Shown: positions 45,988-58,578, counted from the first letter of the stretch. The stretch is DNA of 64,000 nucleotides from Anisodus tanguticus (GCA_034509755.1 CM067546.1:14348970-14412969); one strand, 5' to 3'. The notes: generated from the letters alone by a model not told the origin. Program-made: numbers and translations.

Positions 45988-46812
45988 TAATACTTAATGA
46001 CTAGTGAACATATGTGATTGCACAAGGGCATAAGTCTCATGTATACATATACTTGGCCAAGGCTATATACGGGGCAATATGTTCCCTATGGATGGTCTAT
46101 GAATGCATAGGTGGATAATGAAGGTTAACCTATGGACGGACTATAAAACTCATAGGTAAGATAAAGGTTGGCTATGGACGGTCCCATAAGTACGTATAAT
46201 CTGACCTGAATATTATGAGACGTACAGATGGTCTATTTTGCTACGCGTACGCTCCTACCAGTAGTAATGTTATAGTGTGCCTTATGGGCGATCTACCTTG
46301 CTACACGTAAGAGCCACTTTGTATTTTGATAATAAGTAACGATTGACGCACTAACTTGGCCACAGACATAGTTTGTGCATCTATTATTGGGCCAAGGCCC
46401 CATATATAATTACAGTTAAACAAATGTTTCAGATGCAGAATAGAAAGTACTCATGACTTGACTTCTCTTGTTCATTTCGGTTATCAGTTTCAATAGTTAT
46501 TCCCTGTTTAATTATTTGGGTTGTTTTTTTCCCGAGAACCCCACTTACAGTTCTTTCTTTCAGTTGTTTTACATACCAGTACAATTCAAATGTTCTAACA
46601 TCCATTTTACCCGGGGTCTACATCTCTCAATGCATGTAATGATTTACAGATTGACGATTTTGCTTGATAGGGTTCACGTATCAGCTACTTGGTGAGCCCC
46701 AGTCTTTCGGGGTGTCATCATATTTTCGGTATTTAGTCAGTAAGGTATGATGGGGGCTTTGTCCCGGTATTTCAGTACTCTTTAGAGGCTATTAGGTTAT
46801 ACTCGTAGTCAA

Positions 46813-49653
46813 TGTCATGACCCCATTTTGGGAATCATGGTAGCACCTACGTAAATCACACCGCAAGGCGAACCACTCCTAATTCATTCACAAAATATGA
46901 TATAAAAAAGCGAAATAAATACAAATACTATAAACATTGCCTCATAATATAGAACGGAAGAAACAATAAGTCTGATACATCCAAAAATACCCCCAAGTAA
47001 TCTAGTTTGGGCATACAAGAACACTAACAATACATACGAGTCTGAGAAAATGGGCACACAGGCCAAAACTGAATACATAGTCTAAAGTATGTGTCTCAAG
47101 TACGAACAAAAGACAATAAATAGAGGCAGCGTATCCAAGGGTATGCTGGAGAAATCATCCTCTGGGATCAACAACTCTAACTCAACCACGTGGTCCTACA
47201 GAGGTGGAAGGTACTGAATCGACATCCAAAAAGAATGCAGGAAGTGTAGCATGAGTACATAACGTACCCCATAGACATCATAGGCCGACAGTGATGGAAG
47301 ATACATATTCAGAGATAAATACCAAGTTGAATCCAAATAATCCTATACTAATAGTTTAATAAGCCAAATATCTCACGTAGCCATCATGATGTTCATAAAG
47401 TTCAGCAATATTCAAATATCAAATAACATATGTAATCCTTTCAATTTTTGAATCCATCCAAGTTATCCGCAATCACACAAATACAATTCAACCATAATTT
47501 ATCAATGATATAGCATAAGAATGTATGATATGAATGCAATACATATGTAAGGTACCTTTCTCAACCTGGTATATAATATGTCAAGGTTTAATTATGATTT
47601 GTACACCCATGAGGGACTCGTGAAGTCCATATACAGCTCCTAGCCAGCTGAAATTCCACACACAAATCTAACTAGAGCTCATGATTCATTTATTGAGCCT
47701 CAATCATGTAGCAGACGTGCAACTCCGCTTCTCGTGTATCAATATCATCTCAAGTGCCATAATATCATAGTATTCAATCCTTTGCAGCCCCTTGGACCAC
47801 ATCATACCCATACCACTCTCACATCAATATCACAGGACCATTATTGTATGAATGCAATGACAATATAAGGCAAGACATAATGATATAATGAGATGCAATC
47901 AAGTATATAGATGATATACCACATGCTTTTAAGAATTCAATAACATGTAGGCAAATCCAAATTAGAATTTGGATATCATATCAAAATCATGTGCGATGAG
48001 TAAACAACTAATGACAATCATGGCGACAAGCCCACATATGTTGACGAGCCTAAATAAACAACAGTCGGAACTAGCACAAGGCTGATTCCCCAAATCTATC
48101 CATTATCACAGTTCAACACCGGTACCCACTCAAATATTCATCACAACCGGCTAAGTGTGACTCCCAAACACGCTTAATACCTCTCAAAATTTATAACTAA
48201 TTATGTACTTCTATCAGAGTCTCGAAAACTAAATAGTAGCCTACCTTAAAGCTGAGCAGGAGTTCTACAAAATCAAGCCTTGGTGATTGCCTTGCCCTTC
48301 CTCTGCACCTCATGATACTCGAAGTCTATTCACACATATTATATTGTTAATATAAAGCTAACACAACTTAAAGCAAGACTTTAAATACCCATCCCGGGCC
48401 CATGCTACCAAGACTGGAACATTAATTCACAATAACCAAGATTACATACTAGGTAATCATATCCTTAAATTAATTGAAAATCTATACATATTTGAAGAAT
48501 AATAAAAAATCCCTAATTTGAAATCCTAGAAATTTTCCCCAATTGAAAACAAGCTTCTATAATCAAATTAAGCCTAAAAACATGATTATCTATCATCATC
48601 CAATCCTAATTCACAACAATAACACATTTTAATCCATAAACCTCCATTAGAATCAACTACATAACTCTCTTATACTCATAAAAACACAAAATCCATTTTC
48701 CCCAACTTATATTCATACTATATCACCATTAGTGAAATATTAAAGCTTAAACTTAATCCACAAAGGAAGGATTACTTACTCCAAGGATGAAATTTGCTCC
48801 TAAACCTCTGGAAATGTTCTATGGATACTTAGGTTTCAAGATAGTCTATTTTGGGAAAGGATTTCTGACCTAACACATTTATAGGAATCTGGTACAATAC
48901 TTCTGCTTTGGTGGAATCGACTCCGCTGGAGCTGACCCACTGCAGTGACCAAACCCTCATTGGGGCGATGTCACTTGAAACCTCACCCATCACCCTGACG
49001 GGCATGACTCCGCAGTAGCAGACTCTCCCCCACAGACAAATCCTCCGCTACGGCAGAATCTCCCCGTCTCCAAACTTCTTCTTCGGTGAGCCAACCTCTC
49101 ACCGAGGTGGACTCGCCGCGGCAGACACCAAATACCAGTAATGGAAAAATACCCAAAATCTTTTACCCAACACCCGAAACACTTTTGAGACCTCCAGACA
49201 CAAACCATGCATGCTCTTCTAAGGTAAACAATGCTACAAACTCGCTCGTACCCTCGGATTTCCCATTTAATCGAGTTAAGATATACTTTTCTGAAGAATC
49301 ATCCAAAATAAATCAAAATCCAAACTTTACAAATAAGGCCACAAAATGCATATGGTGGCCTCGGAAAGCGAACAATGACTTGACTAAGTCATAAATGACC
49401 CTCTAGAACTACCAGAAGGGATGAAACCCAGAAAATGAAACCCAGAAATGAACCTATTTAGCCAAAAGTCAACTTTGAGTTAAATTATCTAATTCTAAGT
49501 TTCTAGTTTTGGTTTTTTCATCTGAAACTCATATAATGGGACCTCGAGATCCATGCCACCTCCACATATCACAAACCCTACATAGAGAATACGGAAAGGG
49601 TCAAATAAGCAAATAAGGATCCTTAGTTAAAAATGACTGGATATGTCGTTATA
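46813..49653 (-). repeat. Solo Ty3/Gypsy LTR nested in LTR C
   Basis: On the minus strand it begins TATAACGACATATCCAGTCA (family start TGTAACGAC, one base changed) and ends GGGGTCATGACA at 46813. No internal region or second LTR adjoins it, and LTR C resumes on the other side, so it is a solo LTR of 2841 bp. Degenerate flanks GTCAA / GTTAC fit a decayed 5 bp duplication. The middle (48900-49150) is GC-rich, with CCGCGGCGAGTCC-type words on the minus strand. Solo LTRs arise by recombination between the two LTRs of an element. Confidence 0.75.
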
Positions 49654-49911
49654 GTTACTTAGATGTTTAGAAGGCTTTTTGTGTTAGCCTTGTCGGCTAC
49701 TTACTTATACATTCATGCTTATTCAATATTTCCATATTTATGATATCTCGGTAGACGTTTAGTAGAACAACATGTGTTAGTTTTAATTCCGCTTCAGTAT
49801 GTTTTGATATCACATGTTGATTTAGCCAGCCAATTGGTTTACTCGATTATATGTAGTTAGGCATCGGGTGTCGTGTTACGTCCAGGACCAGGTTTAGGGC
49901 ATGACAAATCT

Positions 49912-49923
49912 TGGTATCTGGGC
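49912..49923 (+). other. Primer-binding site of element C
   Basis: TGGTATCTGGGC, two mismatches from TGGTATCAGAGC, six bases after LTR C ends. Confidence 0.7.
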
Positions 49924-50124
49924 CCTAGGTTAAAGTATCCTAGGGAGTCTATGAAGCCGTGTCTAGTGGGGTCTCTTTTATGTGTATGTGCACACCACAT
50001 ATGTAAACAGTTGACCACCAAGACATTCAGGATTACTTCACTTCTTTCATAATCTAGATCGTTCAATTAGAGCCATGACTTCAGGAATTCTTCTAACTCG
50101 TGCATATTACGTTCCTTTCAGAAA

Positions 50125-50780
50125 ATGTCTGCTAAGAGAAAGGCAACTATGAGCCAAAGGCTATCATTGATGCTACCCAAAGGTGGTCTCCCAGACATAG
50201 GGAGTTTTAATTAGACAATTCCTTGATAGTAGGTTATCATGTCCTGCTCCATTCACCATTGGTGTTCCAACTCAGGCCAGTATGAGAAAAAAGGGTTTTC
50301 AGAATCCTATCTGTAGCAAGTGTGGTAAGAGACACCAATGGGGTGTGCTGCTCAGGCATTTATGGGTGCTTTGGTTGGGTCACTATCTAAAGGATTGCCC
50401 ATCAGTGAAATAGGGCACCAGAGGTAATGAGGACAGATTGAAGGATGAGAAAAAACTTTAGAATGAGAAAGCATTGGAATTTAGAAAAAGAGCTAAGTTC
50501 ACATGTAACTTCAACCATAGGGAATCTCAGGGATGTGGAAACCAACAGTTTTTCATGAATAGGTTATCAGGACATGCTCCATCAACAGTCAGTGCCCTAG
50601 TCCCGAGGTTCAAATTGAAACAGAAAAAATGGGATTTTGGATTAGCAAGCTTACAGTCACAGACCAGTGTTGGTCACCAAGGTCCTAAATACCCTACGTG
50701 TAACAAGTGTTGTAGGAGTAACCCAAAAGTGTGTTGTTCGGGCTTGGATGGTTGTTTTGGATGCAGTCAGTAAGGTCACT
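50125..50780 (+). pseudogene. Element C gag remnant with two knuckle-like segments
   Basis: An ATG at 50125 opens MSAKRKATMSQRLSLMLPKG for a short frame. At about 50300-50400 lies CSKCGKRHQ with a later HYLKDCPS in a shifted frame, a broken gag knuckle. A second version, in the open stretch 50474-50773, reads EFRKRAKFTCNFNHR, then PTCNKCCRSNPKVCCSGLDGCFGC, resembling the C-terminal part of plant Tekay-type Gag. So the knuckle region occurs twice, separated by about 350 bp. The capsid core is missing, so the gene has lost its middle. The frame stops at 50773. Confidence 0.6.
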
Positions 50781-52835
50781 AAGGGATTTTCCTTCAGCAA
50801 GATAGAATACTGGAGGCGGAGGTCGGAACCGCTTATATGCTCTAGCAGGTCGTTAGGACTTAAGGGCATCCTCAGATGTAACCACATGTATGCTGATGAT
50901 AGATCTAACGTAAGACCTCACAAGGCAACATGTTATGTATTGATTATCATGGTTTTAATAGAAAGGCGCTTGAGGGAAAATTACATATGATTCTAAAATA
51001 TCTAGAGTCTTCATAAGAAGTATATCTTTCGTACGACCCATGCGTAGGAACAAAGAGACGGTGTACGCCATGTGAACTAGAAGCATAAAATGTTAATTTT
51101 TTGAAAATACTTTTGGTTTGTTAAGTTTATCTAGATCAAAAGTAGAGAGTACGATGTTAGTGAGGTACTTCAAGAAGGAAATATTATTAAGAGATAAGAT
51201 GATGTGATAACTCCGTCTTAGGTTATGTGAGTAAGTGTTTACCCTGCATGTGTATTGCTGGACATGATTTTGAAGTGTATAGAAAGTTTGGGGTTAGGTG
51301 TCCCAAATTTTCATTTAAGACAGATGAAATTTTTTAAGTGCGATCCATGTCTATAGTTAAGAAAGGATAGTATACGATCGTCGGATGACGAGGGAAGTTA
51401 GAAATAACCTTATATTTTCCTTTTAGTTGTTCAAAGCAGGATAAGAGAATATGATGGTAACAAGCAATGAGTAGAAAAATAGTGAGTAAGTCTTGAGCAA
51501 AGATAGAATAAGATTAGAGGTGGTAAGCCAAATATAGAGGTGTGAGGTATTTTCTTATTAGGATTAAGCAAAAGAGAATGAAATTGAGTACTAGGATTAT
51601 AAATAATGTATAAGTCCTAAGATTATGTATTCACTATGAAAAGTAAATTGAGGATCTCAGCAGAGCTAGTAGAGTTATGATTTGATTCCCTTAGTCAGGA
51701 TACCACTAGTTAGTGGGTAACAGTTAAATACATCCGAATGCATGTTAGGACCCAAGGATTTAAGTTAAATTCGAAGAATAGTGATTAGTGGAAGAAGAAA
51801 TCAGCTAAGCAGTAAGAGATTAAACTATAAAAGAATAGCCTTTAAGAGTTATCAGAAAGGGGTTTCCTTAAGATTGACAGTGTGAAGTTAAGCCATTAAG
51901 ATTTTGAATGACAATTATGAATACATTAGTTTCTTTTATAGAAGTAACTCAGTTTTTTTAGAAAAGAAGATTGCTCATAAGTTAGTCTTAAGATGAGTCC
52001 TCAATTGTGTAGAGTATGAAGAATTGTACAAGATAAGGAAATATAGTTGGATCCCAACAAAACAGAAGAATTTACAAGTATAAGACCTTAGCATTTGGTC
52101 TAAGCGGGAGATGTGTAAATCATTAGTATGTCCAGTTGGACATTTGAAACCCGAAAAGTTAGCAGGAGATATGAAGTAACCCAATTTAGTAACGTGAGCA
52201 AACTGATATAGTCGCCATAAGGAGGAAAGAAATGTGAAGTGAGTAGGATGATCGTCGATCGACTTGTGTCAAGATAAGTTATTATGGATTAAGCAATCAC
52301 AGAAAAAAAAGATAAAAGATCATGCCAGTTATGTGTCATAAGGGTTGTGGCATTGCACGAGACTCTAATCTTTAGGGATATATATATATATATAAGTTCC
52401 TAAAGGAAAATATGTATATCATTCACCCATAGTGGCAGTCAAAGTTATAAGTTATCTCTCTCTTAGCTTATTTACAGTACTGGACCTATTTATATCGCTC
52501 TCCTTACATATTCAGTACATTCTTTCGTACTGACGTTCCTTGCTGGGGTGCTGCGGTTCATGCTCGCAAGTACAGATAGATGTTTAGATGCTCCCTCGCA
52601 GTAGGTCACCTGATCCAACTATTGATTGTCACGCTTCTTTCTTTCGGAGTTGTCTAGTGTGTTGGTAGGTGATGGTTGATTTACATATATGTATTTTGGA
52701 TATGGTGGGGCCCTGTGTTGCTACTCCATGTTGTATCTAGAGGCTTGTAGACAAGAATCCAGTGTTTAGTCATTTTGTATGGCCTTTCAGATGATATGTT
52801 GCATCTATGATGGCCTTATCGGCCTTAGCATGTAC

Positions 52836-52903
<68 letters not shown>

Positions 52904-53072
52904 GATCTCTTCTGCTTGTAGGTGGTTGTGTCATCTTGTTGTACAGTTATTGATTAGAGGCCTTGTCAGCCCAGGTCTTGTTATGTATGCTTCAGGTATC
53001 ATAACCGGTACACTCGGGCCTTAGGTCATCGGGTGTCAGCCACCCCCTTCCCCCCAAGGTTGGGGTGTGACA
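50781..53072 (+). repeat. Non-coding region ending in a Gypsy LTR 3' end
   Basis: The right end GGTTGGGGTGTGACA at 53072 is a plus-strand Gypsy LTR terminus. Upstream features (TTCAGTACATTCTTTCGTACTGACG near 52517, GGCTTGTAGACAAG near 52741, GGCCTTATCGGCC near 52811) mirror the layout of the LARD LTR near 12940-13190. The left boundary is unresolved, and 50781-51180 may still be internal sequence of element C. No coding frame is recognised. Confidence 0.5.
52839..52899. repeat. (TA)30 microsatellite
   Basis: A pure TA run of about 61 bases inside the LTR-like region, at a place comparable to the shorter TA runs of the LARD LTRs. Confidence 0.95.
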
Positions 53073-53332
53073 CTTCTGGATTCATCTTTATAGTATATGT
53101 ATTTTTATGATTAATCTTTCTGAGGTCTTTAGTTTAATATACCTTTGGTTGCCTATTGATTTCAATTCTTATGTTTTTCTTCTATCCTTGATTGATGTTT
53201 GATTAGGCTTATTCCATTGAGATCTAAGCTTTCATATAGCTTAGGTTGCTTTGGATTCCATTGATTGTGTCAATCTTCTACCCTTTAATTTCAGCATTTG
53301 AATCCTAGAGTTTTGCTTTAGGAATCGAATCA

Positions 53333-53346
53333 TTTGATATTAGAGC
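53333..53346 (+). other. Primer-binding site of element E
   Basis: TTTGATATTAGAGC, two changes from TTTGGTATCAGAGC, immediately after the LTR end. Confidence 0.7.
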
Positions 53347-53469
53347 TTAGGCTAAAGGATTGCCTCTACAATTCTTAATCCTAAGTTCTTATTTTGAAAA
53401 AATATAAAATCTAAAAATTTTGAAAATTCAAAAAAAAAGAATTGTTGTTGGATTTGAGAGTGTTTGATG

Positions 53470-54330
53470 ATAGATTTGAGTTACTAGAGGCTGAATCTAT
53501 CACATACTAAAATTTCAAGGCATTTGGAGTTGTTTTGGGTTGAATCACCATTGAAGACCTTCAAAGCTCGAAGAACATCAATTGAGTTTGGTTAAATTTG
53601 AGTTCCTTTGATTTAAAAGTTATTTAGGTTTCTTCTCTATCATCTAAGGAGTTGAGATCTAAAATTTGGGGGAATTTGGAGTTGATTTGAGCCTAGCAAT
53701 ACTTTTGGGTGTTCTTCATTGTTCATCAAGTTCTTATTGAAGAAGATGACAAAAAGTGGTGTTTGATCCAAAAGTATCAAAACAAAAGTTGAAAAGGTGT
53801 TTGTGAGGTCAAATCTACTTAGATCTAAAGTTTCAAAAACATTTTGAAGAGTTTTGGGCAAACCACTGTTGTGGAACTTGAAGGTTTTTGAAGAACTTGA
53901 AGAACAAGATGGCGGGTCTTGAATATTGAGCTAGAGTTGAAGCTCCAAAGTTATTGGGCTTTAATTATTTAGTGACAGAGGCTCAAGATCTTAAATTTTG
54001 GAGTATTACAAGTTCAATTGAAGAATACATCATTATTGGGTTGAAGAACTTGAAAGTGGGTCTTGTAGAAGAAGAGGAAATTGGAGCTTAAAACATATTG
54101 GGCTTTATTCTCCTAGTGAAGAAGGTATAGAATCAAACATTTGTGGCCATTCCGAGTTGATTTGAAGATATGATTTTTTTTGAATGTTCATGTGTTCTTG
54201 AGGATCTTCATATCTTCTTGTTGAAGAAAAGGCAAAAAAATTGAGTTTGATCCAAAATTTCAAGTGAAAAGTTGAAAATGTATTTTTGAGAAAAAATTTC
54301 AGGTTTTGACTTCTAATTCCTTTCTGAGTC
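53470..54330 (+). repeat. Degenerate repeats in the leader of element E
   Basis: Segments near 53480, 53645, 53985 and 54125 each contain a version of an AATCTA/AGATCT word, then AAATTTGGGG- and GGAGTTGATTTGAG-like words. The pairs 53640-53830 and 54120-54310 also share AGTTTGATCCAAAA and AAAGTTGAAAA. The units are 150-330 bp apart and strongly diverged. No coding frame is involved. Confidence 0.55.
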
Positions 54331-54699
54331 CATTCCATTTCATTTCTTTGATTCTCCTAACTAATTAACAGTTAGTAATCGATCTTACTTGTTGCTAACT
54401 AGTTCTTGAGTCTATTCTGTACCAGTAGCTTTCAAGATTTTCTCATTTTATTTCGTTGAAAGTTCTTGGCTCCATCCATTAGAATTTGACTCATCCATAT
54501 TTGTACTTAACAAGAATCCATTCCTCCACATAGGCTAAGTCATCTTGTAAATTGATTGGACAAAGTTCTTTACCAACCTTGAAAAATACTAAAGTGTGGT
54601 GAGTTGAGTGAAAACTCTATGGTGTGGTGAATGGAGTGCAAACACAAGTGACGTGAGGAATTATACTACTAACGTTGTTTGCTGAGTTTTACAGGTACT

Positions 54700-54998
54700 A
54701 TGTCTAACTCTGGAGAACTTTCTCATGGTAGAGAGGCCCCGTTAACCCTCATACTTAGGGAGTTAACGAGGATTAGTACAAATATGAGTGGATTGAGGGA
54801 GGAATTGAGTAGTGTGGAGTCTCAGATGGGTAATGTTGAAAATTGGTGGAATGTTTCCCAAATACCTCCATATGATGACATGGTTGAGGAAGTTGCTCAA
54901 GGTGGATGGTGGAATGGACCACGACATGGGGGAGGACATGGAGGTTTTATCAATCAAGGTGAGAATAACCTTTCAAATGAGCTACAAGAATCTTTTGT
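54700..54998 (+). pseudogene. Element E gag N-terminal fragment
   Basis: The ATG at 54700 (MSNSGELSHGREAPLTLILR) opens about 100 codons, cut at 54998 by LTR A. It continues with a helical, coiled-coil-like segment (ISTNMSGLREELSSVESQMG, residues about 27-46), then a Trp- and Gly-rich stretch (GGWWNGPRHGGGHGGF). I recognise no domain; gag is inferred from its place after the leader. The ATG follows TTTTACAGGTACT, a splice-acceptor-like sequence, so the leader could be spliced. Confidence 0.5.
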
Positions 54999-56848
54999 TG
55001 TCACACCCCAAACCTAAGCCTGGACGTAACACGACACCCAGTGTCTGACTGCATGTGACCGAGCAAACCAACAGGCTTGCTGAATCAACATGTGATATCA
55101 AACATACTGAAAGCATAATTAAAACTAACACATATTGATCTACTAAAAGTCAGTTGAGATATCATAAATGCGCAAATAATAAATAAGCTTGAATTTATAA
55201 GTAGCCGACAAATCTAACACAAAAAGCCTTCTAAACATCTGATTGACTGCAACTATAGTCTACAAAGCCTATAGAGAGTATTGAATTATTGATTGTTCAT
55301 CGGGACAAGACCGGGACCCCGGCATACCTTACTGATTAAGTACTAAAATAATGACAACACCCCGAAAGACTAGGGCTCACCAAGTAGTTGATACATGAAC
55401 CCTAGAAAGCAGAATCATCAACTTGTAAATTATTACATGCATCACGAGATGCAGGCCCCGGGCAAAAGGGATGTCAGCACATTTAAATTGTACTGGTATG
55501 TAAAGCAACAAAAAGAAAGAACTGTAAGCGGGGTGCTCGGTAAAAATGGCAACCCAAATAATTAAATAGGAAATAAATACTGAAACTGATAACTGAAATG
55601 AACAAGTGAAGTACAATTATGAGTACTTCCTATTCTGCATCTGAAACATTTGTTTAACTGTAATTATATGTGGGGCCTTGGACCAATAATATATGCACAA
55701 ACTATGGCATTGTCTAAGTTAGTGTGCTAACTGTTACTTATTATCAGAATACAAAGTGGCTCTTACGTGTAGCAAGGTAGACCATTCGTAAGGCACACTA
55801 CAACATTACTATCTGGTGGCACGTATGCGTAGCAAAATAGGCCGTCCGTACGACTCATGATATTCAGGTCGGACTATAGTACACATGGTACCATCCATAT
55901 CCAACCCTTATCTTACCTATTTGTGTCATAGTCCATCCATAGGTTAACCTTCATTATCCACGTAGGCATTCATAGACCGTTTGTAGGGAAAATACTACAT
56001 CTGTCTATGGCCTTTGCAAGGTATATGGATACATGAGACTTATGCCCTTGGGCAATCACATATATTCACTATTCATTAAGTATTATTAATGAACTGAGAT
56101 TACTAGAATAAAGAACATCACTAATTGAGAGATGTATTCATGAGCTGATTATGAGACTTGAAGCCTTAACTGTTTCTAGGCCTACTGGGTTTCTATAATG
56201 AGACTTATAGATATCAAACATGATTCTATATTGATTTTGTTCTGAGTTCATAATGTTCAAAATGACAATCATGAATGAATTATGAAGTTAGAGAATAGAA
56301 GTTCTGCAACTATTCAGGATACTAAGGCATAACTATGTTGTAAGGCAATTTGTAATAGTTAATAAAGAACGTAGCGTAGGGAGAATCATGAACATTCCCT
56401 AACATAGAGATTTAGCCTCACATACCTATAAATGCTCCTAGCAAACGAACTATATTGATTTCTGATGAAGAACGCTCCCAAACCTAGCTTGAATCGCTTG
56501 CGAATGATTTCATTAGTAACGAGAACATCTCAAAAAATAGTCATAACTCATTGAACAAAGCTCCGTTGGAGCTTCACCATATATGGTTGGTAAGGTATTC
56601 CAAAGATCTACAATTTTAATACTTTAAGGTTTCTCAAATTCCAAATGGATGTGCACGAAATCGGGTTGGAAGGCAGACCTATCATAAATTTAGTCGATTC
56701 TATCGAACCTTATGTACCTCATTATTCGTCTTGATTTCAAACCAAGTATTTTGGCACAAATCATCCATATGGGACTTCAAATGGTTAAAATGCCATACTA
56801 ATACTCATTTAACACATTCACACCTAACTCAAATTTAGATAGTTTACA
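54999..56848 (-). repeat. 3' LTR of element A
   Basis: 1850 bp; on the minus strand TGTAAACTATCTAAATTTGA at 56848 to TTTGGGGTGTGACA at 54999. It aligns to LTR C apart from the MITE, the solo LTR and about 450 bp missing here between roughly 56545 and 56520. Confidence 0.88.
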
Positions 56849-56863
56849 TTATCTCCCTCTTGG
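56849..56863 (-). other. Polypurine tract of element A
   Basis: Minus-strand CCAAGAGGGAGATAA directly before the 3' LTR; just upstream TTCGAGGACGAAT (56869-56881) is the usual end of Gypsy pol. Together they fix orientation and LTR start. Confidence 0.85.
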
Positions 56864-58578
56864 CATAATTCGTCCTCGAATGATGGGTCTTGGTTCTCAT
56901 GGTCGAACTTGCATGCTTTAAGGATATGGTTGCGTGAATTCTGGACTGAATGTTTACTGAACTAAATGAATTAGTAGACTAAATAAATATTGACTGAATA
57001 AATGTTGAACTGAATGAGTAAGATGAATGAGTACTGAATAGAATGAATAAGTTGAATGAGTATCGAACTGAATGAATGTTGAGCTGACTGGATGAACTAA
57101 CTGAATATTGAACTTACGAATGTTTGAGTCTAAACTGACATGAATATCTAAGTACTGATTTTACATGAATGTTATAATATAAGGTCTGAATACTAGAAAC
57201 ATGAATATTATAATATGACACTGAGTGTACGGCGACCAACTCTGGTGGAAATTTTAGCTCGTAAGCCGCTTGATCGACCCTTCGTAGGATGTCGAGTTAT
57301 ATCTGGGACTAATCTTCCCTTTCTTCTCAAACCGCATGACGCTTTTCATAGGCAAAACTTTCAAGAGACTCTCAATCGTTAATATGAAACTCTGAATCTT
57401 TATGTTGCATGTCCGAATAGGACTTCTAGCGAATCTGAGTCATTTCCAAACGTTCTTGAATCAATTCAACTTTTTCCATAGCCTAATGGACAAAGTCTAG
57501 CCCCGGTAATTCTGTTTTTCCAACTTCATACCAACCAATAGGTGATCTACACCTTCGCCCATACCAGGCTTCAAACGGTGACATCTTAATACTATCATAA
57601 TATCTATAATTAGAAACAAACTCATTGAGAGGCAATGATTATCCCAATTACCTTTAAAGTCTAGGACACATGCTCATAACATAAGCTCAAGTGTCTGAAT
57701 AGCGCGCTCTACCTGACAATCTATCTAGGGATGAAACATTGTACCTGAGATTCACCCTTATGCCCAATCCCTTCTTGAAGGATTTCCAACATATTGTTGT
57801 GAATTTAGCACCACGATCTGCAATAATGACACTGGAGTCCCATGCAACCTGACGATTTACTGAATTTACCATTTGGTGTAATTTTCTGCTAAGTCATTGG
57901 TCCTTACTAGCAAAAAGTGTGTTAACTTAGTAAGTCGGTCCACAATCACTCAAATCAAATCCTATTTTCGAAATGAGTGAAGTAAACCCATTATAAAGTT
58001 CATATTCATCATCTCCACTCAATAATATATGTATTATGTGCTACACCACTGGGTTTATGATGTTCAACTTTCACTTACTGATAATTTTTACACTTAGTCA
58101 CATAATCTACTACATTCATTTTCATGTCATTTCACCAATAATTCTTCTCAAGATCACGATACATTTTCATGGAGCTTGGGTAGGTAGAGTATATAAATAT
58201 GCGCGCCTCTACCATAATACTCTCTTTGCGTTTATCTACATCTGGGACACATATATTTTCCTTAGTATCCTAGAGTACCATCATCTCCACATTGTTCGAA
58301 AGCCATGGGTTTATGCTTGTTAATCCCTTCATTTAGCTGTAATTGATAGGGATCATGGAACTTTTTACCTCTTTTTATCAGCTACCAAGGAGGATTTGGC
58401 TCTGTTCTATACAACAACTCTACCATCTTCGGGACCTAAAATTTAAACTCCTAGGTTTGCTAAATGATGAACTTCTCTATCCATGATTCTCTTGTCTGTC
58501 TCAACATGAGCTAAACTCTCTATACTTGATTTCTTTCTGAGACAATTTCCAAAATACTCATAGTATCTCGAAGCTTCT
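56864..58578 (-). pseudogene. Ty3/Gypsy pol remnant: end of RNase H and integrase
   Basis: From 58530 leftward on the minus strand: ESLAHVETDKRIM and HHLANLGV, the spacer after RNase H; then KMYRDLEKNYW near 58165 and VDYVTKCKNYQ near 58105, the H2C2 finger region. The core follows: VIVDRLTKLTHFLLVRT near 57940 (first Asp), IIADRGAKFTTICWKSFKKG (57830-57770, second Asp), a frameshift, then KGNWDNH near 57650. Pieces of the typical LYGRRCRSP C-terminal motif appear out of frame near 57570. The segment 57480-56880 is degraded. At least five stops or shifts; non-functional. Confidence 0.85.

Larger units (their letters stand above)
44540..49906 (+). repeat. Ty3/Gypsy LTR C, interrupted by a MITE and a solo LTR
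   Basis: Starts TGTAAC at 44540 and ends GGGCATGACA at 49906, followed by a primer site, so it is a plus-strand 5' LTR. It aligns with the reverse complement of 54999-56848 on both sides of two insertions (45743-45987 and 46813-49653). Shared words include AGGTGTGAATGTGTTAAATG near the start and ATCGGGTGTCGTGTTACGTC / ACTGGGTGTCGTGTTACGTC near the end. It also has about 450 bp (near 44865-45310) that the other copy lacks. Confidence 0.85.
53073..54998 (+). mobile_element. Ty3/Gypsy-type element E, 5' part (LTR end, leader, gag start)
   Basis: An LTR fragment (53073-53332) homologous to D in the opposite orientation ends GAATCA, followed by primer-like TTTGATATTAGAGC (53333-53346). A 1.35 kb repeat-rich leader and a gag-like start at 54700 follow. 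The left is cut at 53072 by the preceding LTR, the right at 54999 by LTR A. Confidence 0.7.
54999..58578 (-). mobile_element. Ty3/Gypsy element A, 3' part (integrase region, PPT, 3' LTR)
   Basis: The minus-strand order is integrase (58530-57500), pol end, polypurine tract (56849-56863) and 3' LTR (56848-54999). RNase H-integrase immediately before the LTR is the Ty3/Gypsy order. The 5' side is cut at 58578 by the LTR of element B. The LTR is the same family as LTR C. Confidence 0.85.

Noticed and set aside
50781..53072. 3' LTR of element C
   Set aside because: Its sequence does not align with LTR C at the ends or in the middle; it is another Gypsy LTR.
58036..58323. 95-codon plus-strand ORF
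   Set aside because: Antisense to the element A integrase zinc-finger region.
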